Below are positions 56,846 through 64,000 of a stretch of 64,000 bases of DNA, piece by piece; position 1 is the first letter of the stretch, and every line of letters begins with the position of its first letter. Under the pieces are notes generated by a model. That model searched no databases. It saw only the letters and a program-made list of their open reading frames with translations, and was not told the DNA's origin. The DNA lies in contig NZ_CP147518.1 in NCBI RefSeq assembly GCF_037201965.1, positions 6,007,001 through 6,071,000 on the forward strand, in the 5' to 3' direction. This stretch comes from Spirosoma sp. SC4-14 (GTDB taxonomy: Bacteria > Bacteroidota > Bacteroidia > Cytophagales > Spirosomataceae). The position numbers were made by a program, and so were the translations under genes.

Positions 56846-58975
56846 ATGACCAGCGCTGCCCCTATCCGCTCCCAGAATCCTGCCGACTACCTTAAACGCT
56901 ATTATGGCTATGATCGCTTCCGGCCCATGCAGGAAGAGATTATTAAGTCGGTGCTGAGTAGCCGCGATACGCTGGTGCTAATGCCTACTGGTGGTGGAAA
57001 ATCGGTTTGTTTTCAGATTCCGGCCCTTATGCTGCCGGGCATAACGGTGGTTGTTTCTCCACTGATTGCCCTCATGAAAGATCAGGTTGGTGCTCTGCAC
57101 ATGAACGGAATTTCAGCAGCCTATTATAACAGTACCCAAACCAGCCGCGAGCAACGTAACATTGAAGACGACTGTTTGAGTGGGAAACTCAAACTGCTTT
57201 ATATCTCCCCGGAAAAACTCCTTACCGAATCTTTTTTTGGCTTCCTGAAGCGAATAAATGTCTCACTCTTTGCCATCGACGAAGCGCACTGTATCTCATC
57301 GTGGGGGCACGACTTCCGCCCCGAATACACGCAGTTGCATGTGCTAAAGGAAACATTTCCGCATATACCAACCATTGCCCTCACCGCTACCGCCGACAAA
57401 CTGACCCGGCAAGATATTGCCCTGCGACTCGGCATGAACGATCCGGCGGTGTTTGTGGCGTCTTTTAATCGCACCAACCTAAGCTTGCAGGTACTGCCAG
57501 GGCAAAATCGTATTCAGCAGATTTTTCGGCTGCTTCAGCAGAAACCCGATACGTCCGGCATTATTTACTGCCTGAGCCGCAAATCGACCGAATCGCTGGC
57601 TACCAAATTGCAGGAAAAAGGATTCAATGCTGCTTTTTACCATGCCGGTATGGACCCCGCCGAACGCTCACGCGTGCAGGAGGCTTTTCTGCGCGACGAT
57701 ATTCGGATTATGTGTGCAACCATCGCTTTTGGAATGGGGATCGATAAGTCGAACGTCAGGTGGGTGATTCATTATAATATGCCCAAAAATATCGAGGGCT
57801 TCTATCAGGAAATTGGGCGGGCGGGGCGCGATGGAGCCGCGGCTCAAACCGTACTGTTCTATAGTTTTGCCGATGTGGCCACTTATAAGGAGATGCTGGC
57901 CGAAAACAGTCCGGCTAACCTTGGCTTGCAACTCGCCAAACTGGAGCGTATGCAACAATACGCCGATGCGCATACCTGCCGACGGCAAATTCTGCTCTCC
58001 TACTTCTCAGAAGAACTCCCCGAACCATGTGGTAACTGCGATGTTTGCCGCGACCCTCGTGTTACGTTCGATGGCACAATTCTGGCCCAGAAAGCCCTCT
58101 CGGCGATGGTCCGTGCGGGTGAGCGTGTTCCAATGAACCTGCTCATCGACATCCTGCGGGGATCGCGCAGTCAGCAGGTTTTGCAGGGCGGTTACGATCA
58201 GATTAAAACCTACGGCGCCGGTCGGGATATTCGGTTCGAAGACTGGCGAAGCTACCTGCATCAGTTAATTAATATTGGCGTTATTGAGGTTGCCTATGAC
58301 CAGCATTATGCACTACGCCGGGGCATTCTGGCCGATCAGGTGTTGTATGGTGGTCGTAAAATCGATCTGGTTCGGCCCGATGATGCGCCTAAACCCGTAG
58401 TTGAAAAAACGAAGACAAAGACCGAAACCAACCGCGACGAACTTTTCGAACGGTTGCGGGTACTACGGAAGGAACTTGCCGATGAACAGAATGTACCACC
58501 CTACGTTATTTTTACGGATACGACGCTGGAAGATATGGCCCGGCAACGACCAACCACACCCGACGCCTTGCGGAATGTGAGCGGAGTAGGCGAACGCAAG
58601 CTACACCTGTTTGGCAAACGTTTCCTGGCCGAAATTGTCGACTATGTCCGTGGGCGCATTCAGGCTGGCGAAAAACCTAAAGGTTCTACGCAACTGATCA
58701 CCCTGGAATTGTATAATAATGGTCTGTCAATCGACGAAATCGCGGCAGAGCGCAAACTCACGGCGGGCTCAATTGCAGGTCATTTAGTTCAGTTGGCAAA
58801 AGCCGGATACAGCATCGATCTGGAGTCACTTATCAGTCCAGACGAACGGCTGGAGATTGAACAGGCCATAGCCATTGTTGGCCTGGAAGAAGGTCGTTTG
58901 AAGCCCCTTTTCGATTATCTGAACGGCCGCTACGATTACAGCAAACTAACGTTAGTTGCAGGTATGTTAGAATGA
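56846..58975 (+). CDS. recQ: ATP-dependent DNA helicase RecQ
   Basis: 3'-5' DNA helicase for recombination repair. From ATG 56846 the protein has 709 residues (a TTG at 56822 is open but unneeded). Domains in order: RecQ motif 0 region YGYDRFRPMQEEI, Walker A MPTGGGKS (46-53), DEAH box at 145-148 in DEAHCISSWGHDFR, helicase C with GRAGRDG, a zinc site with four cysteines (C at about 379, then CGNCDVC), the RQC winged helix, an HRDC domain (about 535-610, ending SGVGERKLHLFG), and a C-terminal helix-turn-helix extension (LELYNNGLSIDEIAAER). Full domain set and length fit RecQ1-type proteins of Bacteroidetes. Confidence 0.96.
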   Translation: MTSAAPIRSQNPADYLKRYYGYDRFRPMQEEIIKSVLSSRDTLVLMPTGGGKSVCFQIPALMLPGITVVVSPLIALMKDQVGALHMNGISAAYYNSTQTSREQRNIEDDCLSGKLKLLYISPEKLLTESFFGFLKRINVSLFAIDEAHCISSWGHDFRPEYTQLHVLKETFPHIPTIALTATADKLTRQDIALRLGMNDPAVFVASFNRTNLSLQVLPGQNRIQQIFRLLQQKPDTSGIIYCLSRKSTESLATKLQEKGFNAAFYHAGMDPAERSRVQEAFLRDDIRIMCATIAFGMGIDKSNVRWVIHYNMPKNIEGFYQEIGRAGRDGAAAQTVLFYSFADVATYKEMLAENSPANLGLQLAKLERMQQYADAHTCRRQILLSYFSEELPEPCGNCDVCRDPRVTFDGTILAQKALSAMVRAGERVPMNLLIDILRGSRSQQVLQGGYDQIKTYGAGRDIRFEDWRSYLHQLINIGVIEVAYDQHYALRRGILADQVLYGGRKIDLVRPDDAPKPVVEKTKTKTETNRDELFERLRVLRKELADEQNVPPYVIFTDTTLEDMARQRPTTPDALRNVSGVGERKLHLFGKRFLAEIVDYVRGRIQAGEKPKGSTQLITLELYNNGLSIDEIAAERKLTAGSIAGHLVQLAKAGYSIDLESLISPDERLEIEQAIAIVGLEEGRLKPLFDYLNGRYDYSKLTLVAGMLE

Positions 58976-59072
58976 TAAAATCCTAATTTTAGCGATACCG
59001 TTGGATAATTCTTAGATCCCACATTTGGCGTATACCAATTTACCAGCTATATTCGTATTGTATTTCTGATTG

Positions 59073-59098
59073 AACCCGCACTTCGGTACGGGTTTTTT
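59073..59098 (+). terminator. Terminator after recQ
   Basis: A 6-bp stem AACCCG/CGGGTT with a 10-nt loop (59073-59094) and then a run of six T. It argues that the next gene starts downstream of it rather than at the TTG at 59070. Confidence 0.7.
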
Positions 59099-59159
59099 CG
59101 TCTTATGTTTCACAACAAATACCGTTATTTTGATTAAAGAAGTAGGTATCTCATTGCTC

Positions 59160-60215
59160 ATGGCCGCGCTTAAACCGGCCGTCGTGCCTCCTCATTTTAT
59201 GGCCGACACGAGCCGATCACTTCCGTCGTCAAACGGATTGGACAACCCCTCCTTACTAGTCGTCGACTCCTCCAAACGCGTGTTTCCTATCTATTTTTGC
59301 GGAGAGGAAGTTCCAGTTCACGAACCCCGTGTATCGCGCCGTTGGTTGCAAACGCTTCGAACCTATGGGGCTCAGGAAGAATGCCTGTTCGATCTCCGTG
59401 GTCGGGCTGCTACATTCTTTCCAATTATCGACCCAATTCTTCGGAAGTATAAAATTCCGCGTGATTTCCGATTTATGCCGCTGGCCGAAAGCGCGCTGGT
59501 CAACGATTGTGTGTCGCACAAAGGTGCTTCTGGCTATTGGCAATTAATGCCCGAAACGGCCCGTGAGCTTGGACTGAAAGTGAATAAACAAGTCGACGAG
59601 CGGCTTGACCTCGAAAAAGCGACAATTGCCGTTTGTCGGTATCTTCACCAGCTCTATGGCCAGTTAGGCTCCTGGACACTGGTGGCTGCTGCCTACAATG
59701 GAGGAATCACCCACATCCAGAATAAAATGGTACAGCAGGGGCACTCGAACTATTATCGCCTGCGGCTACACCGCGAAACGAGCCATTATCTGTTTCGAAT
59801 TCTGGCCTACAAAGAGCTGCTGAGTAACCCTCGCCAATATGCGCTGCTGCTTCGTAGCTCAACTATTGAGCAGTTAGTGAAACCACTGCCCAGTTGGAGC
59901 AAACCACTGGCTCTTCCCAAGAAAATAAAAGACGCGCCAACTGTTGAGCTTGTCGATGCCGATTATGCCGATCCAACCTGGGGCCCTCGCCCCAATAAAT
60001 CGCTGACGCAAACACCAAGTGATACGCAGCAGTTTATTGCTACAGCCAAAAAAGCATCAACACTACCGGGCACTGATCTGGAAAAACAAAACAAAGGCCT
60101 GCCTATTAAAAACCTGATGATGAGCCTTATGGTTCTGCGTTTCCGTCGCCCACGTATGCTGGACTGGAAAAAAGGCGAAGGAATTCGTCCATTACATCAC
60201 TGGGACTGGCTCTAA
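59160..60215 (+). CDS. GH23 lytic transglycosylase (MltD-like), first of three
   Basis: Cleaves the glycan strands of peptidoglycan to anhydromuropeptides. I take ATG 59160, giving 351 residues; a TTG at 59130 would add ten residues that look slightly more like a leader, and no clear signal peptide is visible in either case. An N-terminal signature PIYFCGEEVPVHEP is shared with the next two genes. The SLT domain has the catalytic glutamate in LAESALVND (Glu110 here), then GASGYWQLMPETARELG, and AAAYNGGITHIQNKM. Unlike its two neighbours it has no C-terminal beta domain: the last 100 residues are low in recognised motifs. No LysM repeat. Confidence 0.85.
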   Translation: MAALKPAVVPPHFMADTSRSLPSSNGLDNPSLLVVDSSKRVFPIYFCGEEVPVHEPRVSRRWLQTLRTYGAQEECLFDLRGRAATFFPIIDPILRKYKIPRDFRFMPLAESALVNDCVSHKGASGYWQLMPETARELGLKVNKQVDERLDLEKATIAVCRYLHQLYGQLGSWTLVAAAYNGGITHIQNKMVQQGHSNYYRLRLHRETSHYLFRILAYKELLSNPRQYALLLRSSTIEQLVKPLPSWSKPLALPKKIKDAPTVELVDADYADPTWGPRPNKSLTQTPSDTQQFIATAKKASTLPGTDLEKQNKGLPIKNLMMSLMVLRFRRPRMLDWKKGEGIRPLHHWDWL

Positions 60216-60224
60216 GCCTGCTTT

Positions 60225-60286
60225 TTATCCTATAGAGAAGCGCCGTTCGGATACGATTATCTGAACGGCGCTTCTCTATAGGATAA
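60225..60286. repeat. 24-bp perfect inverted repeat between transglycosylase genes 1 and 2
   Basis: Arms 60225-60248 and 60263-60286 are exact reverse complements over 24 bp with a 14-nt loop. It begins 9 bp after the stop of the first transglycosylase gene. Strong hairpin, but with little U-tract. Confidence 0.85.
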
Positions 60287-60378
60287 GAACTGATAAAATA
60301 ATAGAACTATACTGTTACTATAGAGAAAAATAATAGTCAAAATAGTAGAACTATGAGATCTATGTACTCACCGTACTG

Positions 60379-61608
60379 ATGCAATTTTTTGTTTCATTAT
60401 TCCTGCTGGTTAGTTTTGGCGCATCGGCTTTTGAGACTAATGCAGGTTCGCTACCCTCAACAACTAACCAGCAGGCTATTACAACTTCGACTATCTCTTT
60501 TTTGCCGAAGTTAAATCCCCTCTTGCCACCCGTATACTTTTGTGGCGAATCGGTTCCGCTCCATGAAGAAGCGGTAGCTCGGCGGTTAATAGCAGCTCTG
60601 GTTACGAACACCAACCGTGCGCAGGCGCTGTACCGTATTCGTCAGCGGGCTGCGTCTTTTTTCCCGATTATCGAGCCCATTCTGGAACGGCATCGCATAC
60701 CGGCCGATTTCAAATACTTACCCCTGGTCGAAAGTGCCCTAACCAGTTTTGCCGTTTCGCCAAAAGGAGCTGTTGGCTACTGGCAATTCATGCCCGCTAC
60801 GGCTCAGGAACTGGGGCTCTCCATTCGTCCTGGCCACGATGAGCGCCAGAATCTGGTTAAATCGACCGAAGCGGCCTGTCGGTATTTAAATTTTCTCTAC
60901 GACAGACTCGGCTCCTGGACACTGGCCGCAGCAGCCTATAACAACGGCATTGGCGCACTCCTGGGCAACATTCGACGTCAGCAAAAACGAGATTACTACT
61001 ACCTGCGCCTAAATGCCGAAACCGGTAAGTATCTGTATCGGATTCTGGCATTTAAAGAATTGCTTTCCAACTATCAAAGCTATGAGAGTATTCTTTCCGA
61101 GCAAACAATGGCTTATCTGAGTCAACCGCTTAAGGCTGGCTCAAACAACGATGATGAAGTGTTAATTCCCGAAATTATTCTGGATGAAGTGACTCAATCA
61201 GCCGTAAGTACGCCCACTCATGAATCGTTACTGACAACCGAAAATCGAACTGAAGATATTCCGTTGCCCAATGCTGCCGACGTATTCCGGGGTGGTATCA
61301 AAGCACAACTAACAGAATTTGCAGGGCTTCAACGCGGACAGGTCTGGGTTTTTCACCTCACCCGTGGTGGCCTGGCCGCCAATAAGGATGTTGAAGAGGG
61401 CGATGTTCTCTACGCTGTTGTAGAAGATATTGATACCAAAACTGGCAAACTATACCTAAGAGCCGACAAACTTTATTCGGCCAGCGACCGCCAAACCTAT
61501 TCTCTTTCTTTAGCCGCAGTTGATGCCTCAACCGGACGTATTGGCATAAAGCTCCCCGACGTCGATCAGCTTAAATCGGGCTGGATTCTCACCTGGAAAG
61601 CGTTGTAG
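60379..61608 (+). CDS. GH23 lytic transglycosylase with C-terminal beta-rich domain, second of three
   Basis: The 409-residue protein has a signal peptide (MQFFVSLFLLVSFGASAF), the shared VYFCGESVPLHEE signature (about 52-64), and an SLT domain with catalytic Glu118 in LVESALTSF, then GAVGYWQFMPATAQELG and AAAYNNGIGALL. A linker leads into a C-terminal domain (about 305-409) with VFRGGIKAQLTEF, VEEGDVLYAVVEDI and SLAAVDASTGRIGIKLP. This domain is also in the third gene; its strand pattern recalls the C-terminal part of conjugative transposon TraM proteins, which is only a resemblance by eye. No LysM repeat. Confidence 0.87.
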   Translation: MQFFVSLFLLVSFGASAFETNAGSLPSTTNQQAITTSTISFLPKLNPLLPPVYFCGESVPLHEEAVARRLIAALVTNTNRAQALYRIRQRAASFFPIIEPILERHRIPADFKYLPLVESALTSFAVSPKGAVGYWQFMPATAQELGLSIRPGHDERQNLVKSTEAACRYLNFLYDRLGSWTLAAAAYNNGIGALLGNIRRQQKRDYYYLRLNAETGKYLYRILAFKELLSNYQSYESILSEQTMAYLSQPLKAGSNNDDEVLIPEIILDEVTQSAVSTPTHESLLTTENRTEDIPLPNAADVFRGGIKAQLTEFAGLQRGQVWVFHLTRGGLAANKDVEEGDVLYAVVEDIDTKTGKLYLRADKLYSASDRQTYSLSLAAVDASTGRIGIKLPDVDQLKSGWILTWKAL

Positions 61609-61755
61609 GGTTTCAGTTTATGGTATTCGGTTTACGATTGTGGTAGAGCTACGCTACCTGTCTCCGTAAGACGCTGAGATAGCGTAACCTAATTTTTCTG
61701 AACTAAACCTTATGGCACCATTGTTGTCTATCGGTTAAATCATTACCCGATTAGG

Positions 61756-62991
61756 TTGAGATCTGCCACTCCATTAGCTATTTTACTGATTAGCACCGGC
61801 TTATTTACAGTGCCGGTAGCGTATGCCCAGAAAAATCCAGCCGCTGGCAAATCGAAACCCGCTCGGTTTGCCGTTGCCAAACCTCGGCTCGCTCCCACAC
61901 CGGCCCATCTGCATTTCTGTGGCGAAATTGTACCGACCGAACAGGGGGATGTCTCCGCTAAACTGGCTCTTGCCCTGGCCAATAGTTCGGGCTACAGCAG
62001 TCATTTGAATGGGCTAAAAACCCGTTCGGCTCCTTACTTTGCCGTTGTTGAGCCGATTCTGAGCAAACACGGTATTCCGAACGATTTCAAATACCTGCCT
62101 CTAATCGAAAGCGCATGGCAGTCTAACGCCGTTTCGTCGGCTGGGGCCGTTGGCTACTGGCAGTTTATGGACGAAACAGCTCGCGACATGGGTCTTTCGA
62201 TTGCGCCCGGCAACGACGAACGAACCGATCTTCGCAAATCGACCGAAGCGGCCTGTAAATACATCCGTTTTTTGTATAACAAGCTTGGTTCCTGGACGCT
62301 CGTTGCCGCAGCCTATAATGGAGGAGTTGGTATGGTGCAGCGCAAAATTAGCCGCGTTGGCCACCACAACTATTACTCCATGACCATGAATCCCGAAACA
62401 GGTTATTATCTGTACCGGATTCTGGCCATGAAAGAACTGTTCACGAATCCGATGTATGGGCTGGGATCGGCAGCTTTGATGGCTTCGGGGGCCGCCTATG
62501 AACAGGAACGCGAGCAGGCCCGACGGTCAGGCTGGCTTCAGGACGAAGAACCAGAACCTACCGGCGTACCGGTTGAATCATTATCAGAACCTACGAGCGC
62601 CAATGCCCGCCGGGAAGTCGTCATCATGGATAGTGTTCTGGAAGAACTGCTAAAAAAACAGGCGCTTTCACCAATGGTTTATATTGGCGATTTGTCGGCT
62701 AAGCTGGTTCGGGCAGGCCAGTTAAAGGTTGGCCAGAGCTGGACGTTTGCCCTTACTGAAGATGTTCAGATTGGGGAAGATGACCTGAAAAAAGGCGATG
62801 CGTTGTATGCCGTAATCGACGACATCGATGCCCAGGGCAATGTGTTTTTCCGGGCAACGAAAGTGATTTCTTCAGACACGCAGACTGCCATCTCTCTTAC
62901 CCTTATTAGTATGAACCCAGCTACGGGTCTGGCAGGCATTCCTAAGCCCAAAGCTATCAAGCCAGGCTGGGTGGTGCAGTGGAAGTTGTAG
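61756..62991 (+). CDS. GH23 lytic transglycosylase with C-terminal beta-rich domain, third of three, TTG start
   Basis: The 411-residue protein opens with TTG at 61756; no in-frame ATG lies upstream and the first 25 residues form a good signal peptide ending VAYAQ. The shared LHFCGEIVPTEQ signature (about 52-63) is followed by an SLT domain with catalytic Glu118 in LIESAWQSN, then GAVGYWQFMDETARDMG and AAAYNGGVGMVQRKI. The C-terminal domain (about 300-411) has YIGDLSAKLVRAG, LKKGDALYAVIDDI and LISMNPATGLAGIPKP, matching gene 2 in every block. The three genes arose by tandem duplication and probably have overlapping roles in wall turnover. Confidence 0.88.
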   Translation: MRSATPLAILLISTGLFTVPVAYAQKNPAAGKSKPARFAVAKPRLAPTPAHLHFCGEIVPTEQGDVSAKLALALANSSGYSSHLNGLKTRSAPYFAVVEPILSKHGIPNDFKYLPLIESAWQSNAVSSAGAVGYWQFMDETARDMGLSIAPGNDERTDLRKSTEAACKYIRFLYNKLGSWTLVAAAYNGGVGMVQRKISRVGHHNYYSMTMNPETGYYLYRILAMKELFTNPMYGLGSAALMASGAAYEQEREQARRSGWLQDEEPEPTGVPVESLSEPTSANARREVVIMDSVLEELLKKQALSPMVYIGDLSAKLVRAGQLKVGQSWTFALTEDVQIGEDDLKKGDALYAVIDDIDAQGNVFFRATKVISSDTQTAISLTLISMNPATGLAGIPKPKAIKPGWVVQWKL

Positions 62992-63054
62992 TGTCATTAG
63001 GCAATTGGTAAGGCACTAGCTCACGATCAATTAACCAATGACTAATCCACCAAT

Positions 63055-64000
63055 TTACCAGCCATCGGGCTCGGTGATGGGCACCGGTCCATACGTATCC
63101 CGGCAATCGCCAGGAGGTAAAATTTGGCTGGCAATAAAACTGGTAAGGGCTCCATAAAACGGAGCACTATAGTTCTGAGCACGCACTCGTTTCCTTGTAA
63201 TGGAGACCACTGCGAAATAGCCCCGCGCGATATCCGTCGGATCAGCCGTATTAATAACATTACCGGTGACAGGAGCCGGTAATGGGTCGAAAATACTGCC
63301 CGTACGGGCATTCTGCTGCTTATACAGTTCCCAGAATTGATAATTAGCCTGCGTAATACCATACTGCTGAACTTCAACCAGTTGTGGCCCAATAGCATAA
63401 ACCGGCAACTGCAACACAACTTGTCCCTGAAGAGCATTCCCATTAATGGCTTCGTCGCTATATACATTTACGGCATCGCTACTTACCTGAGTCCAGCACC
63501 GGTAATTACACAAATTAGGGTTCCCTAAACTGCACGGTACTCCTATTGATAAACGGGTAGTGTAGCCATAAGCACTCCAACGATAATAGTTTTTTGCATT
63601 AGCCGGATCATGGGTATTGACTGTATAGGCAAAAGCGTATGGAGTTGCCAGATTGCCTGTTTTCACCAGCATGGGCGAAATACTATCAATGACGGGTACA
63701 CCGGGCATTTGTTCGGCTTTCGTTACGTACCGTCGGCCATCGCTCAGGGTAACCGTCAGGTTATATGACCGCCCAATTTGCCCCCGAAATGTTGAATCTG
63801 TTGTTTGGTAGAGCCCCGATCCGATCGACCGACAACTGGTACGGTGACCGGTATCGTCGGCCAGACTCACTTCTGCGCCCTGCACATACTGATCGTTGGG
63901 GTTTTGCCCGTTGAGGCCGCTGTATTTACCGGTATAGGTCAGTTTTAGGGTATACGGTGGTGCTTCGTTGGTGATCTGTCCTTCAACAACCAGACGCGGT
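63055..64000 (-). CDS. DUF4249 domain protein (5' end beyond the window)
   Basis: The minus-strand frame ends at TAA 63055-63057 and is still open at base 64000, so the start and signal peptide lie outside. The visible part begins PRLVVEGQITNEAPPYTLKL, the usual opening of the mature DUF4249 beta domain, and continues with GLNGQNPNDQYVQGAEVSL, then GLYQTTDSTFRGQIGRSYNL and the late PPGDCRDTYG. DUF4249 proteins are Bacteroidetes lipoproteins often encoded next to TonB-dependent receptors; their function is unknown. A TonB receptor gene is likely just outside. A GTG at 63885 could be mistaken for the start. Confidence 0.88.
   Translation of the reverse strand, partial: PRLVVEGQITNEAPPYTLKLTYTGKYSGLNGQNPNDQYVQGAEVSLADDTGHRTSCRSIGSGLYQTTDSTFRGQIGRSYNLTVTLSDGRRYVTKAEQMPGVPVIDSISPMLVKTGNLATPYAFAYTVNTHDPANAKNYYRWSAYGYTTRLSIGVPCSLGNPNLCNYRCWTQVSSDAVNVYSDEAINGNALQGQVVLQLPVYAIGPQLVEVQQYGITQANYQFWELYKQQNARTGSIFDPLPAPVTGNVINTADPTDIARGYFAVVSITRKRVRAQNYSAPFYGALTSFIASQILPPGDCRDTYGPVPITEPDGW

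Overview
The window looks like a piece of chromosome from an aerobic Bacteroidetes bacterium of the order Cytophagales; Spirosoma or a close relative is my best guess. The grounds are a SusC/SusD pair, Oar-type TonB receptor, DUF4249 protein, orphan RsfS-FtsH-BirA arrangement, few Shine-Dalgarno sequences, several plausible TTG starts, candidate promoters with the Bacteroidetes -7 box TAnnTTTG, and a mid-range GC content. No rRNA, tRNA, CRISPR array, prophage or complete insertion sequence was seen. The genus is an inference from gene content, not a search result.

Layout. 1-9.9 kb is housekeeping and lipid/phosphate metabolism: the end of a phosphodiesterase, ftsH and rsfS, birA, a PafA-type phosphatase, a fatty-acid hydroxylase, a polyprenyl synthase, a patatin and a glycerophosphodiesterase. 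10-14.7 kb holds a secreted metallo-beta-lactamase-fold protein and an Oar-like TonB receptor. 15-20.8 kb is a run of plus-strand genes: selD, an alpha/beta hydrolase, a tetrapyrrole-methylase-type methyltransferase, a glyoxalase-II-like hydrolase, pssA, purS and fabH. 20.8-31.6 kb is more accessory: a free-standing NUMOD4/HNH protein, a decayed xdhC next to iorA/iorB (periplasmic molybdenum hydroxylase), an MFS transporter, an M13 lipoprotein peptidase, and an AraC regulator divergent from an aldo/keto reductase. 31.6-44.3 kb holds a very large NtrY-like histidine kinase, an IscA-like protein, a HMG-CoA lyase coupled to a TMEM220 protein, a TPR lipoprotein, galK, a transaldolase, ftsE, a second AraC regulator and proline dehydrogenase.

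44.4-55.4 kb is a minus-strand block reading SusC, SusD, TPR/metallopeptidase, S10 peptidase, S10 peptidase. Together these suggest an outer-membrane peptide uptake and digestion locus rather than a glycan locus, because no glycosidase is present. 56-63 kb has a secreted Lys/Ala-rich protein with a PBCV basic adaptor domain, recQ, and three tandem GH23 lytic transglycosylases, two of which carry the same unusual C-terminal beta-rich domain. The window ends inside a DUF4249 outer-membrane-associated gene.

The most unusual non-coding theme is intergenic palindromes. Many gene ends carry long perfect inverted repeats whose sequence is unique to each site and sometimes includes the last codons of the gene, alongside a dispersed GC-rich palindromic element found three times and an octamer satellite that folds back on itself. 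A small duplicated ORF family (WYTDYG motif) and a split 16-bp/10-bp repeat also link the 22, 30 and 39 kb intergenic regions.
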